A DNA stretch of 64,000 nt from Morinoia aosen (lineage: Eukaryota > Arthropoda > Malacostraca > Amphipoda > Talitridae). Positions within the stretch are counted from its first letter, which is position 1; each line of letters starts with the position of its first letter. The translations under genes and the position numbers were made by a program. The notes beneath the pieces were generated by a model. That model was not told the origin of the DNA. It saw only the letters and a program-made list of their open reading frames with translations, and made no database searches. Where the stretch lies: the NCBI GenBank assembly GCA_030386875.1, contig CM059575.1, forward strand, positions 17,632,293 through 17,696,292. Reading direction: 5' to 3'. Positions 50,430 to 60,590 of the stretch are shown one piece after another.

Positions 50430-50620
50430 GACGGGGTGGGGGAGTGCAACTGAACAACTGAAGCGGAGGAGGAGGAAGGGAGAGTTGTGGCAGCACCCTC
50501 AAGGGAGGGAAGAAGAGAGAGTAAGAGTAGCACTCACGGGAGGGAGTTGAAGGGAGAGTGGGAGTAGCACCCACAGGAGGGAGGAAGTGTGGGGAGGAGG
50601 AAAGGTAAGGGAGAAACTTC
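50430..50620. repeat. Purine-rich GGGAGGA/AGAG repeat
   Basis: The plus strand is nearly all purine, with imperfect units resembling GGGAGAGTGGGAGTAGCACC and CAGGAGGGAGGAAG. The minus strand is therefore a long pyrimidine tract within the intron. The open frame on that strand (Ser/Pro/Leu) is a product of composition. Confidence 0.75.
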
Positions 50621-50944
50621 TCCCACACGAGGTGCTGGGACCCCAAACCCAGTCGCAATGAATTTTGCATCAAAGCAGCAAATATTCTATGACATGCAAT
50701 TATATGCATAACATTTTCAGAAATATCACACTTAACCGACTTTAAGGAAATGAGGGCCTTGCTTTAGGAATTAGAGCCTAAAATCGAACTGCTTATAACT
50801 TTTTTATACTCACCCGGTATGAGCTAAAAGGACAGTGCGTGACATAACCTAACTCGAATTGAGTGATTAAAACATTTTGTTTCACATTTTTGACTAAAAA
50901 ATCTCACATTCATCATTGACATATTATTTATATTATTTTCACAT

Positions 50945-50966
50945 AAATCATCCGTAGATGCCTTCA

Positions 50967-51010
<44 letters not shown>
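50945..51010 (+). repeat. (ATT)n microsatellite after a SINE-like 3' end
   Basis: About fifteen ATT units follow the sequence CATCCGTAGATGCC. The same 14 bp sits immediately before the (GTTT) tail of the SINE at 31357-31655, so this may be the 3' end of a related retroposon on the plus strand. No tRNA-like head was seen upstream. Confidence 0.5.
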
Positions 51011-52611
51011 CAGTTGTTCGGAAGACGTCCTATCGGGCAATTATTTTTAAATAGAGTAGAGCATTGAAACTATATCTTTTAAATTATACTTAAAATTGAA
51101 GCAGATTGGCGGAATTCGTTTTCTACATTAATTAGTCAAAAAAATTAGGTCCCGAAAAATAGTCTTCCATTTTGAGTAGCCCCCTAGTGATACAATATAT
51201 GGACCGAAAGCCCACAAGAATTGATTTGTGACAAATATTCTGCCACATTCATTGCTTTAGAAAAGACTTTCTTTAAAACATTTTGAACCTTAATAAAGAA
51301 TCGATTTGGATCTACACTTTCCTACACACTGTAAAAATCCTTTGGGTGCAAACAAATGTAAGACAGCTCATGGAGTTCCTTTAAACTCTTGGAAAGAAAG
51401 CGTAAAACAATACAAACAGACGAGTTAACGAGGCAATAGCAGAAAAGTGTGAAGGCTTGTACAGAAATAATGTAGTAGGAGTAATGCTATCTGCTGGCAA
51501 GCGAGTGATTGGGGCCCCAGAACTACTGCGAGATAATGAAGGGTTTTGCGGGAGTGCGCACGGCTAAGGAGAGTTGGTGTATGAGCAGCGGAGAACTGCT
51601 GGAGTAAATGATTTTGAGAAACTGACGAGGCAGGGGAGGAGAAAGGAACATCTGAAGATTGCGAAAGAAGTACGAAGGAACCATGCAATAATTGAATGAA
51701 TACAAGTGAGCCGCAAATAATGCTCGTAGTTAAAAAGCTGCATGAAAATTTGCTTGCTCTAAAGTTAATGCTGCTTTAGTGCTATGGGCAGGAATGTATT
51801 TGCTTCTCCATTACCCGAAGTTCACCCACACTTATATTTATGTTTCAGAACGATTCCCTGTGCTGTTCATTCTTTTCAATTAATAAATCGGGAATCTTGA
51901 ATTTGATACAGCAAATTTTATGCGTATAATTTCAGTGATAAATTTGTGCTTGTTGATTCGCTCGGAATTAGTGATACAGCGCGATGACATGAAAGATGAT
52001 TACGAAAAGTAGAAATATGTGACATTCATGCACTTCACATTCCAGCATGCCGAAGAAGGCATACGATGGAACAGCCTACATCAGATTAGGGATAATCCAC
52101 CAGCAAAGTTTAGGGCTTGGTGAATGGAACGCAATTTGCTTCCGCAGATCAAATGAACCAGCTACGGCTAGACCTCAGCAATTGAGGCTTTCACGCACTA
52201 GTTCACATCCAAACGACATGTCTCAGATTCCTTAAGGAAATGACAGAGTTCTCAGTGTTTTATTTTAATTGAATTTTATGAGAGTTTGAGAACACGATTT
52301 CAATACAAAGAGAACTGAGCTTCATCTCGCATACATGGAAAGCACGGTACAAGTATCGCAGAGAGAGCAGGACGCTGCAACGAGCACTTTGTCAAGGCGT
52401 TGTGCGCTGTGCTCAGATGCGGAACGTAAGAACATCTTTCAGAGTTGTGCTAAGACGATCATTTCAAACCCAACTGTTTTGTCATTGAAAATACAGCAGT
52501 TGATGTACGAGCATGAGCTGGGCAAGAGTAGTATGGATAACCTTCTCATAAATAAAGACAAACCCTTAAAAGTTTAAAATAGGCAGAAGGACATCAATTA
52601 CGTCGACTTAC

Positions 52612-53115
52612 AGAATCCTCTTCACTCATTCGACGGTAGTTTCCACTCCATCTTTTCACTTCTTCGGCCAGCAAGTTCCTCCATGTGTCCTCGCCTTCTT
52701 GGTCGTACGGCCTTGCAAATTGCTCTTCTCTTTCCCAGCCTTGCCTCAAATCGGACTGCCTCTCAGTTATGCCCGTCCCACTCTCAACTCTAGATAGTTC
52801 CCGACTCTGCAGCATCCTCTCCCGAGAGTTCCGACTGCGCGATCCCGTTAGGTTGGAATTTTCAGGCATCTTAGGGGCTTTCGCCTTTGAACTCACAATT
52901 TTAGAGCTTCTATAACTTCTGGAATTTTTCTTAATTAAACTATGGACTTCTAAGTAATCGCAGTCGGTTTCGGTCCCACAGCTGTCAAAGCTGTCGGTGC
53001 TGCTGTGTCGACAATCTTGCATGTCGGTTCGACGCTGCCGGCACTCCCTGAGCCACTCCGACACTCCGCCTAGCCAGTTCCACATCAGACTGTTCCAATC
53101 GAATGAAGACCTCAA
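52612..53115 (-). CDS. RhoGAP100F: RhoGAP100F/Syd-1, N-terminal charged exon
   Basis: This 168-codon exon is in phase 0 at both ends. The acceptor reads ttatacag before TTG AGG and the donor is TCT followed by GTAAGT, a near-consensus site. The protein is hydrophilic and probably disordered. It opens with a short aromatic motif (FDWNSLMWNWLGGVSEWLRE) and continues Ser/Arg/Glu-rich, ending near RRMSEEDS. No known domain is visible. I assign it to the Syd-1 gene because the phase matches the next minus-strand exon and no stop interrupts the frame. An in-frame ATG lies 12 nt upstream of the acceptor at 53127, so an unspliced start there is possible, but the good acceptor argues for an upstream exon. 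A degenerate minisatellite abuts the acceptor. Confidence 0.72.
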
Positions 53116-53121
53116 CTGTAT

Positions 53122-53480
53122 AAGCAACCAGGTGTGTACCGGCTGCGCACTGCTAAATGCATTAGCAACCAGATGGCTACAAAATGCAATAGCAGCCAGG
53201 TGTGTACCGGCTACGTACTTCTTAATGCATTAGCAACCAGTTATATACCGGCTGCGAACTACCCCATGTATCAGCAACCAATTAGGCACCACTGGAAATT
53301 GCCAATGTATTCACAATAACGTGAGTACCAGCCAAGCGTTACCAGATGTATCTGCAACGAAGTATGTACCAGCTGGGAATGCCACGTGTATCACAACCAG
53401 GCGTGTACCAGCTGAAGACTGGTGTATACTTTCTGCGCACTGCCACGTGCAACAATAACCAGCTGTGTGCTAGCAGCGTG
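53122..53480. repeat. Degenerate ~41-bp minisatellite abutting a splice acceptor
   Basis: Variants of AGCAACCAGGTGTGTACCGG, CTGCGCACTGC and AATGCATT recur at about 41-bp steps (starts near 53124, 53165, 53192, 53233, 53274, 53313, 53354 and 53393), eight or nine units, one of them shortened to 27 bp. The array begins only a few bases upstream of the acceptor at 53115, so that exon's branch-point region lies within repeat units. Confidence 0.8.
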
Positions 53481-55837
53481 CTTTTTTTCCCCGGAATCAC
53501 ACGAGCGTTTGTACATAGACAACTTGAGATGATTCAAATTCCCACAGCGCTTCGAGTTTCAGCATGTTATGTTCGAAAGCAGTCATTTTTCACCGAACTC
53601 GTTGACGTGGGCTGAGACGGCACCGCCGTACCGACGTCGTAACGTCATCCCTGGGAGCGGCGAAGCTGCGTGGGAGTTGCTCCCGAGAGTAGCGAGAGTG
53701 CTTGCTTCTGATGCCAAAATTTCCTTTATGCTTGAATCTCAAAGGAATACGCGGAATACATTTTTCACTTCAGACACCAGTCAAAGGTTTCAGTGCTCTT
53801 TCATCTCGTCCAATAATGCTTGGATGAATATTCCGTCTTTCGCATTTGTCTAAACTTCAAGGCAAATTCCTCTGGGAATCTCATGCGAAGTTTACACAAA
53901 AAATTAATTCATCTAGCTTCACAAATTTCTCATGATCAATTTCTAAGAGTGAAGACATTGATACAACCAAGCCGGGTCGCACTACCCGATTCTTGAAAGA
54001 AAAACGCTCTAATTTTAAAACCTTTCCTTCAGACAGTAAACCCGGGAGATTGAAATGAATTTACTCATACTCTTTGATTACCCACTGAACTTTCCATAAA
54101 TATGCATAGATGATTCAAACTCCACCTTTTCTTATGAAGTTCAGCACGATTGATTGAGTAGAATTCCAAAAGTTAATTCAATTAAATTTTTGGTAAGTAT
54201 TTAAAAACTCTTAGCAACAATTTACACTTCTCAAAGAAAAATTTACTGGTCAAACCCTACTTAAATACTAAACACAGCAATGGTAGAGTCGGTAGTTGGG
54301 AAGCATTCAATAAAAAAGACGTGATGAAACAAAGTGATGAAGCGATTAATATAAGAACATACATCACTGAAAGATGCAAGATCAGCTATAAGGTTTAATG
54401 CTAGCATGGTTACATGTACGGTTTACGCAAGTGCATCTTGCTTGTGAAGCGCTATTGCCGAGTCCATCTGGAAGGAAAAAGCTCATGAAACAATATCGAA
54501 AGTCATAGCTAAATCAGAAGGTGCTTGTCTTCATCCATTCAATAGGAAAAAATAGTTCCAAGAATACATGTCCTAAAAGCTCAATATCTGCTGCACAATG
54601 CAAAACAAAGTGACAACAATCTATTCTGACAGCTAATTTGTGCCACACAAACAATCGCATCAAAATATCTCGCAGTTCCAATAAACTCTTAGAACCGTGA
54701 GACTGCACCACTCCGATCAGTTTAAGTGAGACTGGGAGAAACAGCAGGTCAGGTCAGAGCACACAGACGCAGTCATGCGTTGGCCGGCAGGCTACACTTC
54801 ACAGTCGCACAAGGAACATACACTTCTCCTGCACTGGCGCCTCTTCCCCTTGCCTCTCAATACATTACTTATTCAGCACGAGTGTCTAGTTAATTATCAT
54901 CTGAATTTTTCATTCAAATTCTAAGGGAGTTAGAAGGAAGAAGTGCACAGACCACCTTCGCAAGGCACTATCCTGGGCTCAATGAACTGGCTGCCATCCT
55001 CCCACCACCGCCGCTGTCGCCAGACGTTGAGTCAGCCGCGCCGCGTCGCCATCTACGCCCAGACTTGGAACCGCCGTGAGGTCCAGTTTTGTGATCTTTC
55101 ATCCTACGCGGGTCATTTTGCTCCCTCGGGACACGCGTATTGCGTAGCAACTACAGCTTGAACTTTTATAAAGCGATAAATCAAGAAAACCTGAAGTCTG
55201 CTTCCGAGAGTGGCTCGATGTTTGCACTCAATATTATCAAAAGTTACTCTAAGGAATGATAACATTGGAAGTAACACGGGGACTGACAGCCCTTTTTAGT
55301 ACAGAGGAAAGTCTGAAAGTCAATTGTGCCAAAAGCTTATTTCGAGAGAGCCTTCTGGTGGCGTTGGCCGCCACCTTAAATATCAAGGACGCAACTGACA
55401 CATCACTAAAGCCACATCACTCAACCGCAAATTTTATCATTTCATAACTTGTGATTATTTCGCACGTCAGTTCATAATAATGATACGATTTTGATTATTT
55501 TTGTGTTTGCTATCCACGTAATCCGAACGCGACGAATAAAAGGTCAGTTTTTTAACACTTGAAGTAAGTTGCAACCGAAAAACCAAAGATATTCGGTAAG
55601 TTGAAAACATATAGTTGAAATGAGAAATAACTTTAAACAAGAAAATTAATTCAGCTAGTCTTTCGTTACACGATGATTACGAAACTAAATCTCTCACTCC
55701 CTTCAAGTACGGGCGTCAACAACACCATACCGTCGTAATTCATGTCGTCATGTCGTACGAAGGACGATAAAAAATATACAGATAATAATTTACAAAGCCT
55801 CGCTCGAAAGCTGCTGGCTGTGGCACCTTGCGTTCAT
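53481..55837. other. Upstream flank or 5' intron, GC-rich patch near 54945-55150
   Basis: This is mostly AT-rich. A GC-rich patch at about 54945-55150 is open for 60 codons on the minus strand (HGGSKSGRRWRRGAADSTSG and so on) behind a possible acceptor at 55151. I found no donor of the phase needed to join the exon at 53115, so I leave it unassigned as a possible 5' exon or promoter-proximal region. Confidence 0.3.
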
Positions 55838-56915
55838 GGTGATCTAAGCATGTCAGGCGGTGTAATGTGACAGGTGATCTCAGCGTGTCAGGCGGTGTAA
55901 TGGGACAGGTGATCTCAGCGTGTCAGGTGGTGTAATGGAACAGGTGATCTCAGCGTGTCAGGCGGTGTAATGTAACAGGTGATCTCAGCGTGTCAGGCGG
56001 TGTAATGTGACAGGTGATCTCAGCGCGTCAGGTGGTGTAATGTGACAGGTGATCTCAGCGTGTCAGGTGGTGTAATGGAACAGGTGATCTCAGCGTGTCA
56101 GGAGGTGTAATGTGACAGGTGATCTCAGCGTGTCAGGTGGTGTAATGGGACAGGTGATCTCAGCGTGTCAGGTGGTGTAATGGAACAGGTGATCTCAGCG
56201 TGTCAGGCGGTGTAATGTGACAGGGGATCTCAGCGTGTCAGGCGGTGTAATGTGACAGGTGATCTCAGCGTGTCAGGCGGTGTAATGTAACAGGTGATCT
56301 CAGCCTGTCAGGCGGTGTAATGTGACAGGTGATCTCAGCGTGTCAGGCGGTGTAATATGACAGGTGATCTCAGCCTGTCAGGCGGTGTAATGTGACAGGT
56401 GATCTCAGCCTGTCAGGCGGTGTAATGTAACAGGTGATCTCAGCGTGTCAGGCGGTGTAATGTGACAGGTGATCTCAGCGTGTCAGGGGATATAATGGAA
56501 CAGGTGATCTCAGCGTGTCAGGCGGTGTAATGTGACAGGTGATCTCAGCCTGTCAGGTGGTGTAATGTGACAGGTGATCTCAGCGTGTCAGGTGGTGTAA
56601 TATGACAGGTGATCTCAGCGTGTCAGGCGGTGTAATGTGACAGGTGATCTCAGCGTGTCAGGCGGTGTAATATGACAGGTGATCTCAGCGTGTCAGGCGG
56701 TGTAATGTGACAGGTGATCTCAGCGTGTCAGGTGGTGTAATGTGACAGGTGATCTCAGCGTGTCAGGCGGTGTAATGTGACAGGTGATCTCAGCGTGTCA
56801 GGCGGTGTAATGTGACAGGTGATCTCAGCGTGTCAGGTGGTGTAATGTGACAGGTGATCTCAGCGTGTCAGGCGGTGTAATGTGACAGGTAATCTCAGCC
56901 TATCAGGCAAACTGC
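55838..56915. repeat. 35-bp satellite, 31 copies with no length change
   Basis: The unit begins GGTGATCTCAGCGTGTCAGG and ends CGGTGTAATGTGACA. First and last unit starts (55838 and 56888) differ by exactly 30 x 35 bp. Variation is by substitution only, mainly C/T in CAGG(C/T)GG, a GTGA/GGGA/GGAA/GTAA tetramer, and GCGTGTC/GCCTGTC. Nearly every junction contains CAGGTG, an E-box. A diverged relative, GGGTGATCTAAGCC, occurs alone near 57435. Confidence 0.97.
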
Positions 56916-58949
56916 ATCAAAGTTGAGACGGATGAGACGTTGGACAGTCAGCAAGTTGATACATGGTACATTTCAAGTTGGTGCATAAAGAAGAATTAAG
57001 TGATACGCTTAAATAAGTTGAGATAGCTGAAAAATTGATAAACATGTAAAAAAACATGTCTAAGAGTAGAGCTTTCAAATATTGTCCGAATGAGAAAAAT
57101 CAAAGATTAGCTTTAAATACTCGTAGATCCTTTGTCACATTGCTTTGGAATTAACTCTTGAAATTTTGAGCTATTCAGCATCGTTCCCAGCTGAATGGTT
57201 AAACTTCCTTATGTATTATGAAAAATATCTTTGCCACAAGAAAACGTCCAAAGTTATTTATTCACTTGTAAGTAAATTCAGATTTAATTTGTCAATTTTC
57301 CAAAAAAAGGTACTCATCGTTGTAAATAAAATGCTTTCGATGTGTAATGTTAAGTATTAAGTAACTCTCTCATATCGAGCTTGCACGGAGCCTAATGCTC
57401 AACTTAACCAATTAGAAGCCTTAGAGCCACTGCTGGGGTGATCTAAGCCACTGTAAGATGATGCAAGGCGAAGCTCAGAGGAAGATCCTTGTGTAGAAGT
57501 AAAAAGCGAGTGATGATTATAAGCCTGTAAGAATTACGTCTGTAATTCTTTATGCTAAAAATAGTACACTTTTCAAGCTACAAAAGAAAATTACACTTCT
57601 AAAGTGAAATTCACGAACTGACTTCAGTTTTGAACATCGACACATATTTGAAAATATTTAATATGAGCTCTGCCATTTCAAATCACCCGACCCACTTCAT
57701 TATCTCAACCCCTTTCCCATAGACTTCTTGCAACCCAGCTAGGGATGACATTGTAGCAGGAGAGAAGCAAGTCCACGACCAGCTTCGCCGCTACTGGATG
57801 CGACCGTTGCAGCCAGTTTAACACTAGATAAATTGCGAAATGCTTCAAAATTATCTGAGCAGCTTCAGCCTATTTTATGAAGAGTTCAATAGGATCTATC
57901 GGCTGAAAACCTAATTACTAAAATGACTAAATTTTTTAACTGTACATTAAAAATGAGAATCGTAATGAAGAAAACATAATACATCATCGAACATGGTTTT
58001 CTGTACGCTGTACAAATCGCTGATAAACAGGCAGATAATCCCAATCTAGTTCACGCATGGCAAGTATTCCATTAGTGACGATTTCATTGGCATAGAATAG
58101 AATAAGGTGGCAAGGATGAGCCGAGAGGCCCATTTTCGAGTTGCTAGCAAAGTCCCATGCTCGTAGACATCAATCACGCACAGGCATGAGTACGTGAAAA
58201 TAGTGGAGAAATTGCCGTCACATTCACAGCCATCAGTATTCATGCACAAGCGCCTATATATTCGTCTTAGCACAAGAGAGCAGCGTTTCACAAATGTGTG
58301 GTTCTATGATTTCCCAGTTTTTTTAATTGTCAGTTACATTTGAGCCTTCACAAGTTCTTTTCTTTTTAAATCGATCTTCAGATGTGACACCACCAAATTA
58401 CTCACCATGAATCGGCAAATTAGAAAGAAAATAGTTTTACCGCAAACTGAAAAGCATGGATAAACAGCGGAAAAACATGGATAAAATTAATGAAGTGAAA
58501 GAAGCGTTTACTGTTGAAAAACTATTATCAGCTACGTTCAAATACGCAAAGCGGGGTAAAGGGAATGGTAAAAATTCTAAAGTTTGTATCAAAAATACAC
58601 GGACTGTGATACTGTGTGATGAATTTTTCAGATATCTTAGGAATTCCGGTCCAGTTTGCACTTTAGAAACGGGAATTTTTCACGCGGTAGTGGTCAAGAT
58701 GTTTTTTTGGAGGTCTTCACTGCTTCAGAAGAGACGATTTTCTCTGGTATTTGGGTACAGATTCTGCCGTTATCAAGTGGCAAAAAGTTTAGGTTCACAT
58801 GCAAGGGCTCTAAAATGTTTTATTTTTATATTTTTTTAAATACTGGTTATTTCTGGTGCGGACATACCGTTGGTGTCGAAAAGTTATTCTGCGCTCATAT
58901 AATAGAAGTCAATACGATGTTAAGTAGTTTGGATTAGTTGACATAGCAG

Positions 58950-60400
58950 TTGCCCTTATTCCTGAGAAATGCGATCAAACCGTTGAAGGCGCATTTCGTA
59001 GCTAAGGTCAAACAGTTCTGGAAACATTTTCGCGACTTTAAACAAAATTTTCCCCATTTTATTGATATTTTGCCGTAAGGTTAACCAGAGTTGTTCTACT
59101 TTTTCAAGATGAGTCGGGCAAGTGGTATCATGTCCTTTGACTTGAATTCAATGTTTCCAGCTATTAAATGAAATCTTTTTCTGATTTTTAAAGTTTCTTT
59201 CCACTAGCTCGTCATCCTTGCTGTCTTTGGTGAAACTGACGTCAAAATCTTTTTGATGCTCTACAGCTTCAATTGAAGTATCGTTCTTTATTTTTGGGAA
59301 GGGCCGATTATTCATTACAGTGAACGTTAGCGAGCTTTTGCCAATGTCGAAACACATTTGCTGGCTTTCAAGTTTTGGTCCACTGGAGAAGTTAGTTCAG
59401 ATCTTTTCGAAAATTAATTCAATCTCGACCGTTGACTGCCATGCGGCAGCGCACGGTGTAATTTGAGAACATGTTGATTTTACTGACGATTCCATAACCT
59501 AGATAATTGATGTATGTACATGATGGAAAAGAGCGGACTTAAAATGGTTATGATATTATTTTTGTCCAGTTACTAAATTGCTCGTGAATTACAACTCGTT
59601 GTGAGCGACAAGCGTGCCAGTTCCGTAGCAAGAGTAGTTTCTTTGCATACCATGGATTTTTTACTGTGACAATTGGTTTTCCGTGAGGAACTTTAATGAA
59701 CGCATTCTGAAAGTCAAGGTATTCGTGGCGTATAGCTTTTGCACAATCGTTGATTCAGATGACATCCCAAATGAAGTCGAGAAAGCTTGGGAGTCAGGTA
59801 AGATTTTCCAAGAATCAGTGCTGTCAGCAATTTGATTTTGGGTTGAGATATTTTACTTTGCGTGCTTTAAGCAATCGTGCAATTTTTCTACTGATGATAG
59901 ATGTCAAGCAGATTGATCGATAGCTAATAGATTCCTATTTGTTTGGTTTTTGAAAATTGGAGTGACATTCGGCTGCTTTAAATCCAGTGGGGCTAACTCT
60001 GTTAAGAGAGATCGATTGAGGATGCTCGCTCAGTGTTCGCTCACAACTTCAACAGAGCTTCAAGAACACGGGGAGCTAAGCCGTCAGGTCCGGTGGATTT
60101 GCATGGGCTTAGGAGCTGAGCTCTCTTCCTACCTTTTCCAACGTGAATAAGTCGTATGCTAGAGATAACTGAGTATTAAAATTTTCATGTTTACGAATTT
60201 TTGGCACATTTTCCCTCGCGGACACGGAGGTAAAATACGTAATTAAAATATTTATTTTCCAGTTAGCTTTTGGCAGTCAAGATCGATCAATTTTCCAATA
60301 ATGTTTCGCTTGCTTTTTCTTTTATTTTTTATTTTTTAAAAGGTTTTTGAATTTCTTTTAGCTCGTGTTGCAACTCAGATTTCTTTGTCATACTATGTAA
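58950..60400 (-). mobile_element. CR1/Jockey-type LINE reverse transcriptase relic
   Basis: Minus-strand fragments, in order from high to low coordinate, follow a non-LTR retrotransposon RT: TYFTSVSARENVPKI, then CKSTGPDGLAPRVLEALLK, LDLKQPNVTPIFKNQT, YLDFQNAFIKVPHGKP, RNWHACRSQRVVIHEQFSNW, INYLGYGIVSKINMFSNYT, FDIGKSSLTFTVMNNRPF and LSYEMRLQRFDRISQE. These match the family blocks SPGPDG, NVTPIFK, LDFxKAFDxVPH, FADDT and LSYEERLxRL. The catalytic FADD box reads FSNYT, and there are many frameshifts and stops, so the copy is dead. The family assignment between CR1, Rex1 and related clades is inferred from recalled motifs. It lies upstream of the placed Syd-1 exons. Confidence 0.85.
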
Positions 60401-60533
60401 GTTTGATCATGCACTCAACGGCCATAGAGGCACGAATGTCTCCAGCAGATGGGCTTTTGCTTACTGCCTTTTGTGTCTTCTACACCATTGTTGCCTAGCG
60501 TTTATGAAGTATCTAATCTCCTAAAAAACAGGA

Positions 60534-60590
60534 AGAATTGGTTAGCTTGAGTCTTTTAGCAATGCAAAGCGATTAAAGCTAACCAATTCT
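60534..60590. repeat. Perfect 15-bp inverted repeat (hairpin)
   Basis: AGAATTGGTTAGCTT at 60534-60548 is the exact complement of AAGCTAACCAATTCT at 60576-60590, with a 27-nt spacer. It lies just beyond the 5' side of the LINE relic. No U-run or gene follows that would make it a terminator. It may be the end of a small element. Confidence 0.7.

Larger units (their letters stand above)
47208..52611 (-). other. Intron (5.4 kb) between N-terminal and Gly-rich exons
   Basis: This holds the purine-rich repeat and the ATT microsatellite. The remainder is AT-rich with short frames and no recognisable domain. Confidence 0.55.

Noticed and set aside
50422-50709. A 95-codon minus-strand Ser/Pro/Leu-rich frame
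   Set aside because: It is produced by a pyrimidine-rich simple repeat.
54943-55161. A 72-codon plus-strand frame in a GC-rich patch
   Set aside because: Both strands are open, there is no domain, no convincing donor and no partner exon. It is left unassigned.
55838-56915. The possibility that the regular 35-bp array is a CRISPR locus
   Set aside because: There are no unique spacers between repeats. The units are contiguous and the genome is eukaryotic.
58046-58291. An 81-codon minus-strand frame below the LINE relic
   Set aside because: It does not continue the RT motif series and shows no other domain.
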